Assembly: GCF_037948395.1 (NCBI RefSeq) | Contig: NZ_CP149940.1 | Coordinates: 3,596,001-3,660,000, forward strand | Length of the DNA stretch: 64,000 nucleotides | DNA from: Serratia nevei | Lineage (GTDB): Bacteria > Pseudomonadota > Gammaproteobacteria > Enterobacterales > Enterobacteriaceae | Direction: 5' to 3' | Shown: one piece after another, positions 1 to 6,707 of the stretch | How the letters are laid out: every line of letters begins with the position of its first letter | How positions within the stretch are numbered: the first letter of the stretch is position 1 | Notes under the pieces: model-generated | Databases searched by the model: none | Told to the model about the DNA's origin: nothing | What the model saw: the letters and a program-made list of their open reading frames with translations, nothing else | Made by a program: the position numbers and the translations under genes

Positions 1-1
1 A

Positions 2-613
2 TTTGCCCGTGCATGCCTCGCGGTTGTCTTGCTGTGCGGACTCGCCAAATTTTTAGTACCGGACTACTTTGCTGCATTCCCCATGCCCTCCATGATCCTC
101 ATAAAGCTGAACTTATTTATTGGGGGTATGCTGATGGCTGAATCAATCCGCAGTAAGAGTGTTCGCTATGTCGTTTTTGCTTTATTAACCGTACTGGGTA
201 GCGCGTATCTGCCAAACGAATTGAATAAATACCATTTGCTCGCTCAAATAGGTCTTATCTTAATGATGGTCACGATGCTTTGGGCCAGGAGTGAAGAGAG
301 CAAGTGGTCGCGCGTGCTGCGCTTGCCGCGCTGGTGCCTGACAAACCGTTTCAGCGTATTTCTGGGAGATGTCTCATACTCAGTCTATTTGCTCCACCTA
401 TTGATAGTCCTACCGGTCGTTGCCTATTTGCTCTCAAACACATCATTTGCTGAACTTTCTTCAGTAATGCGGTTCATTGTTGCATCAGGAATCATTCTCC
501 CGCTCACCTATGGTATCGCAACGTTGCTGTACCACTTTGTTGAAAAACCAGGTATCAAACTCGGCAAAATGCTTATTAGCCGCAACCAAACGAAAGCTGT
601 GGCGCTACGGTAA
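2..613 (+). CDS. Acyltransferase-3 family membrane protein, 3' part only
   Basis: The reading frame is open from the first bases of the window, so the 5' end lies outside; about 203 codons are visible. The protein is a series of hydrophobic segments ending in a basic tail. The stretch GDVSYSVYLLHLLIV near the C-terminus is typical of the last helices of the acyltransferase-3 family (OafA/YrhL type), inner-membrane enzymes that O-acetylate surface polysaccharides or other exported sugars. The substrate cannot be told from this part. The DNA is clearly richer in A+T than the core genes to the right, and the gene ends beside two tRNA genes, a common place for acquired DNA. The family is fairly sure; the function is open. 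Confidence 0.75.
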   Translation, partial: FARACLAVVLLCGLAKFLVPDYFAAFPMPSMILIKLNLFIGGMLMAESIRSKSVRYVVFALLTVLGSAYLPNELNKYHLLAQIGLILMMVTMLWARSEESKWSRVLRLPRWCLTNRFSVFLGDVSYSVYLLHLLIVLPVVAYLLSNTSFAELSSVMRFIVASGIILPLTYGIATLLYHFVEKPGIKLGKMLISRNQTKAVALR

Positions 614-658
614 TTGCCTATCAACACTCAATCTGATGGCTGCTTATCGGTTAACTTC

Positions 659-691
659 AGCGCCACCTGAGAAACTCCTTCTCGTGGCGCT
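659..691 (+). terminator. Hairpin downstream of the acyltransferase gene
   Basis: An 8-bp stem AGCGCCAC/GTGGCGCT encloses a second 5-bp stem GAGAA/TTCTC. It lies 45 bases after the acyltransferase stop codon. There is no clear T-run, so it may end transcription weakly or only stabilise the 3' end. Confidence 0.45.
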
Positions 692-710
692 TCCAGTAAA
701 AAATCCATAA

Positions 711-740
711 CAAAAAGCCCCAGCATCGCTGCTGGGGCTT
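711..740 (-). terminator. Terminator of the tRNA operon
   Basis: A perfect 10-bp stem AGCCCCAGCA/TGCTGGGGCT with a TCGC loop (716-739) is followed on the minus strand by a T-run (complement of 711-716). It sits directly after the tRNA-Thr gene in the direction of transcription. It could also stop rightward transcription from the acyltransferase side. Confidence 0.85.
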
Positions 741-746
741 CTATCA

Positions 747-822
<76 letters not shown>

Positions 823-828
823 TGAATT

Positions 829-916
829 TGGCGGAAGGACAGAGATTCGAACTCTGGGAGCTGTTACACTCGACGGTTTTCAAGACCGTTGCCTTAAACC
901 ACTCGGCCATCCTTCC
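829..916 (-). tRNA. serT: tRNA-Ser (anticodon UGA)
   Basis: The minus strand reads an 88-nt class II tRNA starting GGAAGGATGGCCGAG, with a long variable arm and an encoded CCA end. The anticodon loop CTTGAAA gives UGA (serine), as in E. coli serT. It is the first gene of the tRNA pair. Confidence 0.96.
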
Positions 917-927
917 AATGGGCGCTG

Positions 928-956
928 ATATTAGCGATACCGTTATGAAATGTCTA
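928..956 (-). promoter_or_regulatory. Promoter of the tRNA-Ser/tRNA-Thr operon
   Basis: On the minus strand, TAGACA (951-956) and TAATAT (928-933) are separated by exactly 17 bp and lie 12 bp before the tRNA-Ser 5' end. This fits a strong sigma-70 promoter. Confidence 0.7.
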
Positions 957-1031
957 TCGTTTTCATGCAAAAAAATGGCACAACCGGTGCAGTTGCCTAA
1001 ACTTCAGGCCTTAAACGCTTAAAAAATGAAA

Positions 1032-1051
1032 AGCCCCGCGCAAGCGAGGCT
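1032..1051 (-). terminator. Terminator of osmE
   Basis: An imperfect stem AGCCCCGC/GCGAGGCT lies just after the osmE stop codon. On the minus strand it continues into TTTTCATTTTTT, as in a rho-independent terminator. Confidence 0.75.
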
Positions 1052-1073
1052 TTTTGTGTCGGCCGAAACGCGA

Positions 1074-1403
1074 TTATTTCGGCTGAGAATCGTAGTCTGA
1101 ACAGGTTTGATAGCCCTTGTTCATGACATGGCCCGTGTCGTTGTAGCTGACAAAGTACGTTTGCACTTTGCCGTCGCGCGGCGCCACCGCATAGGTGTCG
1201 CAAGTGCCCTGCGCATGAACCAGCGTGGCGGTGGTCGACGGCGGACCGGCGATAGCCCGCACCTGCTGCTTGGTCATCCCTACTTTGACATCGCTGACCA
1301 CCGGCTCATTGACATAACTGGTTGCGCGGTCATAGGCGGTGCAGCCGGCAAGAATGGAAAATACCGCCGCAGTGCCGACGGCCAAAACCAACTTCTTCGT
1401 CAT
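1074..1403 (-). CDS. osmE: Osmotically inducible lipoprotein OsmE
   Basis: The protein has 109 residues. It starts with a lipoprotein signal (hydrophobic core, then the lipobox LAGC, cysteine near residue 20), followed by a small SmpA/OmlA-like domain with GMTKQQVRAIAGPPS and a DTYAV...YFVSYNDTGHV strand pattern. This matches E. coli OsmE in length and motifs, including CTAYDR directly after the lipobox. The ATG at 1403 is chosen because GAGGA precedes it and the signal peptide begins there; the frame extends further upstream without sense. In E. coli the gene is induced by osmotic stress and in stationary phase. The exact role in the cell envelope is unknown. Confidence 0.9.
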   Translation of the reverse strand: MTKKLVLAVGTAAVFSILAGCTAYDRATSYVNEPVVSDVKVGMTKQQVRAIAGPPSTTATLVHAQGTCDTYAVAPRDGKVQTYFVSYNDTGHVMNKGYQTCSDYDSQPK

Positions 1404-1530
1404 AGCTTGTCCTCTTGGAGTGCGTTTGTTGTCCCCTAAGTCTAGAAGTGGAAAGGCTTTTCTACAAATTCCCCTTTGTCGATCGGTGCGCTTTTCCTCA
1501 CGAGCGGCCATCGCGGGCGCGACGTCAGAT

Positions 1531-1998
1531 TCAAAAACCGAAATCGCTCAGGGCCGGGACATCGTCCGGCCGCCGGCCGAGCGGCCAATGAAAACGCCGA
1601 TCCTGTTCGCGGATCGGCATGTCGTTGATGCACGCATGGCGGTTGATCATCAGCCCCTCCTGATTGAACTCCCAGTTTTCGTTGCCGAAGCTGCGATACC
1701 AGTTGCCGGAATCGTCGCGCCATTCATAGGCGAAACGCACCGCGATGCGCGCGCCATCAAACGCCCACAGTTCCTTAATTAGCCGATACTCCAGTTCTTT
1801 CGCCCATTTGCGTTGTAAAAAACCGACTACCGCTGTGCGGCCTTCGACAAACTCCGCGCGGTTACGCCAATGGGTATCGAGGGAATATACCTGCGATACG
1901 CGTTCGGGATCGCGACTGTTCCAGGCATCCTCCGCCAGCCGCACCTTCTCGATGGCGGATTCGCGGGTAAAAGGCGGCAATGGGGGTTTAATGCTCAT
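1531..1998 (-). CDS. DUF1348 (NTF2-like fold) protein
   Basis: The protein has 155 residues with an NTF2/SnoaL-like pattern: an N-terminal helix ([22 protein letters not shown]), then tryptophan-rich strands ([32 protein letters not shown]). DUF1348 proteins of this size are common in Proteobacteria; no reaction is established. The second ATG (1998) is preferred over 2004 because AGGAG is then six bases away. It is divergent from the tetR gene at 2103, and both operator copies lie between them, so the TetR protein probably controls it. A role in detoxifying a small molecule is inference. Confidence 0.8.
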   Translation of the reverse strand: MSIKPPLPPFTRESAIEKVRLAEDAWNSRDPERVSQVYSLDTHWRNRAEFVEGRTAVVGFLQRKWAKELEYRLIKELWAFDGARIAVRFAYEWRDDSGNWYRSFGNENWEFNQEGLMINRHACINDMPIREQDRRFHWPLGRRPDDVPALSDFGF

Positions 1999-2020
1999 GT
2001 TCATCTCCTGAGTGAAGGTA

Positions 2021-2076
2021 TGTAGACAACTCTGTCTACAACATTACGCTAGCGCATGTAGACAGAGTTGTCTACA
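2021..2076. promoter_or_regulatory. Double TetR operator between divergent genes
   Basis: TGTAGACAACTCTGTCTACA (2021-2040) and its exact reverse complement TGTAGACAGAGTTGTCTACA (2057-2076) flank a 16-bp spacer. Each 20-mer is itself a near-palindrome with TGTAGACA/TGTCTACA arms. The pair occupies the short gap between the DUF1348 gene and the tetR gene, where a TetR dimer would repress both. Such an arrangement implies autoregulation. Confidence 0.85.
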
Positions 2077-2102
2077 ATCACTCGGAAATAGCCCAGGAGA
2101 AA

Positions 2103-2684
2103 ATGATGACCGCCGATCTCAACGCCTTGCCCGCCCGCCAGCGCATCCTGCTGACGGCGCACGATCTGTTTTATCAGGAGGGGATCCGCGCCACCGGCAT
2201 CGATCGCATCATCAAGGAATCTGGCGTAACCAAGGTGACGTTTTACCGCCATTTTCCCAGCAAGAACGACTTGATTACGGCGTTTTTGGCCTATCGCCAC
2301 CAGCAGTGGCTAGCCTGGTTCAGCACAGCGTTGGCCAGGCATGTGACGCAAACCGGCGGGTTGCTGGCGGCGCTGGCGCCCTGCCTGGCGGAATGGTTCG
2401 ACGATCCGCGCTTTCGCGGCTGCGCGTTTATCAATACGGCGGTGGAACTTGCCGACCTGCTGCCGGAAAGCCTGCACATCGCCAGCCAGCATAAGCGGCA
2501 GATGGCGGACGAGCTGGCACGTCACCTGCCCGCCGGCCCACAGCGGGAACAGCACTCAGCGATGTTGGCGATGCTGATCGACGGCGCCATCGTCAGAGTG
2601 CAGATAGAGCGGCAACCGCAGGCCGCGCTGCAGGTGCTGAATGCTACGTTGGACATGTTGGCGCAAGGCGGGTTCGATCAGTAA
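2103..2684 (+). CDS. TetR-family transcriptional repressor
   Basis: The protein has 193 residues. The N-terminal DNA-binding domain is clear: RQRILLTAHDLFYQEGIRATGIDRIIKESGVTKVTFYRHFPSKNDLITAFL (about residues 11-61), with the helix-turn-helix ending TFYRHFPSK. The rest is the helical ligand-binding domain, whose ligand cannot be predicted. AGGAGA lies just before the ATG at 2103; a second ATG follows immediately. It is divergent from the DUF1348 gene over two mirror-image operators and overlaps the end of the convergent VOC gene by 7 bp. Confidence 0.92.
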   Translation: MMTADLNALPARQRILLTAHDLFYQEGIRATGIDRIIKESGVTKVTFYRHFPSKNDLITAFLAYRHQQWLAWFSTALARHVTQTGGLLAALAPCLAEWFDDPRFRGCAFINTAVELADLLPESLHIASQHKRQMADELARHLPAGPQREQHSAMLAMLIDGAIVRVQIERQPQAALQVLNATLDMLAQGGFDQ

Positions 2685-3094
2685 TTGGCCCAAATGCCCG
2701 GCGTCACCAACTCCAGCAGATGAGCGTCGGGATCGCGAAAATAAATGCTCTCCCCGCCGTGTTCCCAGCGCATCCGCCCCTCTATCTCCACGCCGTTGAC
2801 CATCAGATGCCGTTCCCAATGCGGCAGTTGGTCTTTCGCTACCGCCAGCCCGATATGCGCCGGCCCCACGCCATCGTGCGCGGGAATAAACCCGGTCGGA
2901 TAGTGCGCCCCACGCAGCGAGTCGCCCTCGATAAACAGCAACAATACGCTTCGATCGCCGACGTTATAGGCGCGAAACCGTTCGTTGGCAACCATCGCCG
3001 GCAGTTGCAGCACCTCTCGATAAAAGGCGTCCGCGCGTTCAATATCGCTGACGTACAGCACCGTTTCGATCACCTTGTCGATCTTGAGTTCCAT
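2678..3094 (-). CDS. VOC (glyoxalase/dioxygenase-fold) protein
   Basis: The protein has 138 residues and one vicinal-oxygen-chelate unit: VIETVLYVSDIERADAFYREVLQL at the start, HIGLAV in the middle and the terminal ESIYFRDPDAHLLELVTPG. The H/H/E positions expected for metal binding in glyoxalase-like proteins are present (HIGLAV; LLELVTPG). A strong GGAGGTGAT Shine-Dalgarno precedes the ATG at 3094. Relatives include lactoylglutathione lyase-like and fosfomycin-resistance-like proteins; the substrate is unknown. Its tail overlaps tetR by 7 bp. Confidence 0.85.
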   Translation of the reverse strand: MELKIDKVIETVLYVSDIERADAFYREVLQLPAMVANERFRAYNVGDRSVLLLFIEGDSLRGAHYPTGFIPAHDGVGPAHIGLAVAKDQLPHWERHLMVNGVEIEGRMRWEHGGESIYFRDPDAHLLELVTPGIWANY

Positions 3095-3195
3095 ATCACC
3101 TCCGCTCTGTTTGCTGTACTGACAGCGTAGGCCGAGCGAGGGCTAGCCGAAGCGCTTCCCGTGCCGACAACGGATCAATCCGTGCTTTACAGGCA

Positions 3196-3222
3196 AAAAA
3201 AAACGCGGCCCGAAGGCCGCGT
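3196..3222 (-). terminator. Terminator of the porin gene
   Basis: An 8-bp stem ACGCGGCC/GGCCGCGT with a CGAA loop (TTCG on the minus strand) is followed on the minus strand by a run of eight T. It lies 23 bases after the porin stop codon and is a classic rho-independent terminator. Confidence 0.93.
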
Positions 3223-3244
3223 GATGACGTTCACACTGAGGTGC

Positions 3245-4375
3245 TTAGAACTGGTAAACCAGGCCCACGGCAACCACGTTGTCGGTGTTGATACCGGCAG
3301 CTTGGGTGAAGTCGTTGTTGTCCAGCAGGTTGATTTTGTAGTCAACATAGGTGGACATGTTTTTGTTGAAGAAGTAGGTCGCGCCCAGGTCGACGAATTT
3401 GACCAGATCTTCATCACCGTAGTCCTTGCCGTTACCGGCGCGGCCCAGATCCTTACCTTTGGTCTGGTTATAGCCCACGAACGGACGCAGACCGAAGTCG
3501 AACTGGTAGTGCGCGTAGGCTTCGAAGCTCTGCGCCTTGTTGGCGTAACCGAAAGCATCGCTGGTAGAGCTACCGAAGCGCGCCGCGTTGTAAGACTGGG
3601 TGAACATCACGGCCAGGTAGGTGTCGTTGGCGTCATATTTCAGGCCACCGGAGTAACCTTCCGCCTTGTCGCCGCGGCCCATAATGTTCTGGTAGCCGCC
3701 ACCGCCGTTCTGCTCGCTGGTACGACGAGAGTTGAAGAAGGCACCGGCGGCACTGATGCCGTAACCCATGTCATAGCTCATCGACATGCCGTAACCTTCA
3801 CCGTTTTGGCCCAGGACATCACGGCCGTTGTTGGTCTCTTCAGCGCTGCCGTTCTTACCCTGGTACTGCAGGGCGAAGTTCAGGCCGTCAACCAAACCGA
3901 AGAAGCCGTTGTTACGGTAGGTCGCCAGACCGCTGGAGCGCTGGAACATGAACTGGTCAGCGCCGTAGGTCGAGCCGTCGAACTCAGGCTGCAAGTCGGT
4001 GTAAGCCGCGACGTCGTACAGCACGCCGGTGTTACGACCATAGTCGAAGGAACCGTAGTCGCCGAATTTCAGACCGGCGAAGCCGTAACGGGTGAAGTTC
4101 TTGTTGTCCTGGTTTTCAGCGTGGTTCAGGTTAGCCTGATATTCCCACTGGCCGTAACCGGTCAGCTGATCGCTGATTTGCGTTTCGCCACGCAGGCCAA
4201 AACGCATATAAGACTGATCGCCGTCCGCGCCATCATTGCTGGAGAAATAGTGAAGACCGTCGACTTTACCGTACAAATCCAGTTTATTACCGTCTTTGTT
4301 GTAGATTTCCGCCGCGCCTGCTGTGCCTGCAACCAGCAGTGCGGGTACCATCAGAGAGAGTACTCGAAGTTTCAT
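3245..4375 (-). CDS. ompC: Outer-membrane general porin (OmpC type)
   Basis: The protein has 376 residues. It begins with a signal peptide ending AGTAGA before [19 protein letters not shown], the standard mature N-terminus of enterobacterial trimeric porins. It ends in VGLVYQF with the C-terminal phenylalanine needed for outer-membrane insertion. The [11 protein letters not shown] segment marks constriction loop L3. It forms a water-filled channel for small hydrophilic solutes and many beta-lactams. Position next to micF and rcsD matches ompC of E. coli. Two OmpR-type boxes and a promoter lie upstream, so EnvZ/OmpR control is likely. The ompC rather than ompF name rests mainly on this context. 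Confidence 0.93.
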   Translation of the reverse strand: MKLRVLSLMVPALLVAGTAGAAEIYNKDGNKLDLYGKVDGLHYFSSNDGADGDQSYMRFGLRGETQISDQLTGYGQWEYQANLNHAENQDNKNFTRYGFAGLKFGDYGSFDYGRNTGVLYDVAAYTDLQPEFDGSTYGADQFMFQRSSGLATYRNNGFFGLVDGLNFALQYQGKNGSAEETNNGRDVLGQNGEGYGMSMSYDMGYGISAAGAFFNSRRTSEQNGGGGYQNIMGRGDKAEGYSGGLKYDANDTYLAVMFTQSYNAARFGSSTSDAFGYANKAQSFEAYAHYQFDFGLRPFVGYNQTKGKDLGRAGNGKDYGDEDLVKFVDLGATYFFNKNMSTYVDYKINLLDNNDFTQAAGINTDNVVAVGLVYQF

Positions 4376-4470
4376 CGTTATTATCCTCGTTAATTATGTC
4401 GAGCTACGGCCACTGCCCTTTTCGAGCATTATTAGCACGACTGTGCATTACCATTCTGGTAACAAGGGTT

Positions 4471-4547
4471 ATATTAATCCAGAAAGAAAATGATACCAAG
4501 TATCCGATAGTGTTTCATTGTAATTAATAAAGGTTTCAAAATGTAAA
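4471..4547 (-). promoter_or_regulatory. ompC promoter with two OmpR boxes
   Basis: On the minus strand TTGGTA (4494-4499) and TAATAT (4471-4476) are 17 bp apart. Just upstream are TTTACATTTTGAAAC (4533-4547), matching the first OmpR box of E. coli ompC, and TTACAATGAAAC (4512-4523), placed about two helical turns away. The leader between the promoter and the ATG is about 90 nt. Confidence 0.75.
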
Positions 4548-4689
4548 TGCGCGCGAACTTTCACAAAACCTTACAGACAAACAAAATAAAGCACTTAAAG
4601 ACAAAGAATAGATTAACTGATAAAAAATCATGCAGTTATACATATCTTTAAGAAAAAAAAGGCAACCATACAATTGAACCGGGCAATAA

Positions 4690-4731
4690 GCACATTGTGC
4701 CAAAACGCTGTCCGCACGCAGCCGCTATAAT
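4690..4731 (+). promoter_or_regulatory. micF promoter with a MarA/SoxS/Rob-type box
   Basis: A consensus -10 TATAAT (4726-4731) lies six bases before the MicF 5' end, but no good -35 is present. In its place GCACATTGTGCCAAA (4690-4704) fits the marbox core GCAC-N5-RYYAAA. A marbox overlapping the -35 region is the class II layout known for E. coli micF, so activation by MarA, SoxS or Rob is expected. Confidence 0.6.
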
Positions 4732-4737
4732 CACCTC

Positions 4738-4820
4738 GCTATCATCATTATTTTCATTATTACCTTCATTACCCGAAGATAATTTCAGCATTCCTTTAAC
4801 CGGCTTCTGGCCGGTTTTTT
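4738..4820 (+). ncRNA. micF: MicF antisense small RNA
   Basis: The first 13 nt, GCTATCATCATTA, are the same as the 5' seed of E. coli MicF, which pairs with the ompF leader and blocks translation with Hfq. The RNA ends in a hairpin AACCGGC/GCCGGTT (4798-4816) and a T-run, about 83-90 nt in all. It is divergent from ompC, the expected place. The middle part differs from E. coli, so targets other than ompF may vary. The target gene is not in the window. Confidence 0.9.
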
Positions 4821-5070
4821 ATTTTCCTCCACACTCTCCTCACAATTTCAGCTCGTACAAATAGCAGGCAAATAAATAACCTCATGATATAGTTTCACTA
4901 ATTCACTTCCGCACTAATTGCTAATCTTTTCTGTTATTTTAGTCTACAAATTGAGCTTGCTTTTCATTTCGTGCTTTATCCCATCCTTTATTTCTCGCCG
5001 CAGGCATAATTAGCCGCGGAGTTTCACTTCTGATAGCCTGAAAAAAAGCTCACCCTCAGCGAGTAAAGTT
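4821..5070. other. A+T-rich spacer between micF and the DUF4186 gene
   Basis: I see no convincing gene, RNA or strong palindrome here. It presumably carries the promoter of the gene at 5071. Confidence 0.4.
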
Positions 5071-5478
5071 ATGATGCCCTTTCAACCCGACGTGCTGTGG
5101 CAGCGGCTGCAAAGCTCCCCCTTCCGCGCCCGTTTCCGTTTAAATGCCAAGGACCAAACCTACCTCGACGACAAGGGATTGCCGCTGATCCTCAGCCATG
5201 CCCGCGATTTCATCGACCGTCGCCTGGCCGCCGCCCATCCTAAAAATGACGGTAAGCAAACGCCGATGCGCGGCCACCCGGTGTTTGTCGCCCAACACGC
5301 CACCGCCACCTGCTGCCGCGGCTGCCTGGAAAAGTGGCACGGCATACCGCAGGGTATCGCGCTCGACCAACGGCAAAAGGCGTATATAGTCCAGGCGATC
5401 GCCCTGTGGCTGGTGCGCAGAGGCGGTGCCAGAGAGGAGCCAAACGCGAATCTTTTCGACCCGGATCGCGGATTGTGA
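5071..5478 (+). CDS. DUF4186 family protein
   Basis: The protein has 135 residues, with no signal peptide or membrane segment. The core stretch HATATCCRGCLEKWHGIPQG (about residues 75-95) is the family hallmark and contains three cysteines and two histidines, which could bind a metal or act in redox chemistry. The C-terminal part, ALDQRQKAYIVQAIALWLVRR, looks helical. The function of the family is unknown. Two ATGs are adjacent (5071, 5074) with only weak Shine-Dalgarno sequence. It lies between micF and an MFS gene, a place that holds no such gene in E. coli. Confidence 0.82.
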   Translation: MMPFQPDVLWQRLQSSPFRARFRLNAKDQTYLDDKGLPLILSHARDFIDRRLAAAHPKNDGKQTPMRGHPVFVAQHATATCCRGCLEKWHGIPQGIALDQRQKAYIVQAIALWLVRRGGAREEPNANLFDPDRGL

Positions 5479-5532
5479 TAAAAACTGTCAGTAACTTTCG
5501 CCACTCTTTTGACCCAAGATCCTGACGCTTAC

Positions 5533-6687
5533 ATGACAGCCACCTTGTGCAATGAACAGCAAACGCCCGGCGTTCCTCAACAGATCGCCACCCGCCTGGC
5601 CTTTTTCGTCGCCGGTCTCGGCATGGCCGCCTGGGCGCCGCTGGTGCCCTTCGCCAAAACGCGCATCGGTATCGATGACGGCTCGCTCGGCCTGTTGCTG
5701 CTCTGTATCGGTGCCGGTTCCATGCTGGCGATGCCGCTGACCGGTTTCCTGACCGGCAAACTGGGCTGCCGCGCGGTGATCCTGATGGCGGGGCTCGGGT
5801 TATGCATCGATTTGCCGCTGCTGGCGCTGATGGATTCCCTCGGCGGCATGGCCGTGGCGCTGCTGCTGTTCGGGGCAGCGATCGGCATGATCGACGTGGC
5901 GATGAACGTTCAGGCGGTGATCGTCGAACGCGCCAGCGGCAAGGCGATGATGTCCGGTTTTCACGGTTTCTTCAGCATCGGCGGCATTGCCGGCGCCGGT
6001 GGCGTCAGCGCGCTGCTGTGGCTGGGCCTGACGCCGCTGCAATCCACCCTGCTTACCGTACTGGCGGTGATAGTGCTGCTGGCGCTCGCCAGCCGCCATC
6101 TGCTGCGTGAGAGCGGCGCCGACGACGGCGGGCCGATGTTCGTCTTGCCGCGCGGCTGGGTGATGTTCATCGGCATCCTGTGCTTTATCATGTTTCTGGC
6201 GGAAGGATCGATGCTTGACTGGAGCGCGCTGTTCCTCACCACGCTGCGCGGCGTCGAGCATAGCCAGGCCGGCTTGGGCTATGCGCTGTTTTCCATCACC
6301 ATGACGCTCGGCCGGCTCAATGGCGATCGGGTGGTGAACTCGCTGGGCCGCTACCGGGTGCTGCTGCTGGGCAGCCTGTGCGCCGCACTCGGTCTGAGCC
6401 TGGCCATCGCCTTCAATCACGCCACCGTGTCGCTGGTCGGTTTCATGCTGGTCGGCCTGGGCGCCTCGAACGTCGTGCCGATCCTGTTCAGCGCGGCGGG
6501 CAACCAGCGCGACATGCCGGCCAATTTGGCGATCGCCTCCGTCACCACCGTCGGCTATGCCGGTATTCTGGCCGGCCCGGCGCTGATCGGCTTTATCGCT
6601 CAGTTTTCCAGCCTGACGGTGGCTTTCGCCTGCGTAGCCGCCCTGCTGTTGGCGGTCACCGCCAGCGCCAAGGCCGTCACTCGCTGA
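5533..6687 (+). CDS. MFS transporter (YbjJ-like)
   Basis: The protein has 384 residues from the ATG at 5533; the frame extends to a TTG at 5509, but the ATG is preferred. About 12 hydrophobic segments form the two six-helix halves of the major facilitator fold. Motifs such as FHGFFSIGGIAGAGG and GLGASNVVPILFSAAGNQ resemble the YbjJ/FucP-like subgroup of inner-membrane carriers. The substrate is unknown. The gene ends 20 bp before rcsD on the same strand, so some rcsD transcription may read through from it. Confidence 0.85.
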   Translation: MTATLCNEQQTPGVPQQIATRLAFFVAGLGMAAWAPLVPFAKTRIGIDDGSLGLLLLCIGAGSMLAMPLTGFLTGKLGCRAVILMAGLGLCIDLPLLALMDSLGGMAVALLLFGAAIGMIDVAMNVQAVIVERASGKAMMSGFHGFFSIGGIAGAGGVSALLWLGLTPLQSTLLTVLAVIVLLALASRHLLRESGADDGGPMFVLPRGWVMFIGILCFIMFLAEGSMLDWSALFLTTLRGVEHSQAGLGYALFSITMTLGRLNGDRVVNSLGRYRVLLLGSLCAALGLSLAIAFNHATVSLVGFMLVGLGASNVVPILFSAAGNQRDMPANLAIASVTTVGYAGILAGPALIGFIAQFSSLTVAFACVAALLLAVTASAKAVTR

Positions 6688-6707
6688 TTCAGGAATGCGC
6701 AGCCACT

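Noticed and set aside
477..710. A 77-codon frame overlapping the end of the acyltransferase gene
   Set aside because: It is in another phase of a better-supported gene and runs through a hairpin; no domain is visible.
3161..4393. A 410-codon frame opposite the porin gene
   Set aside because: It is the antisense shadow of a highly codon-biased gene; the porin on the other strand has a signal peptide, mature N-terminus, terminal phenylalanine, promoter and terminator.
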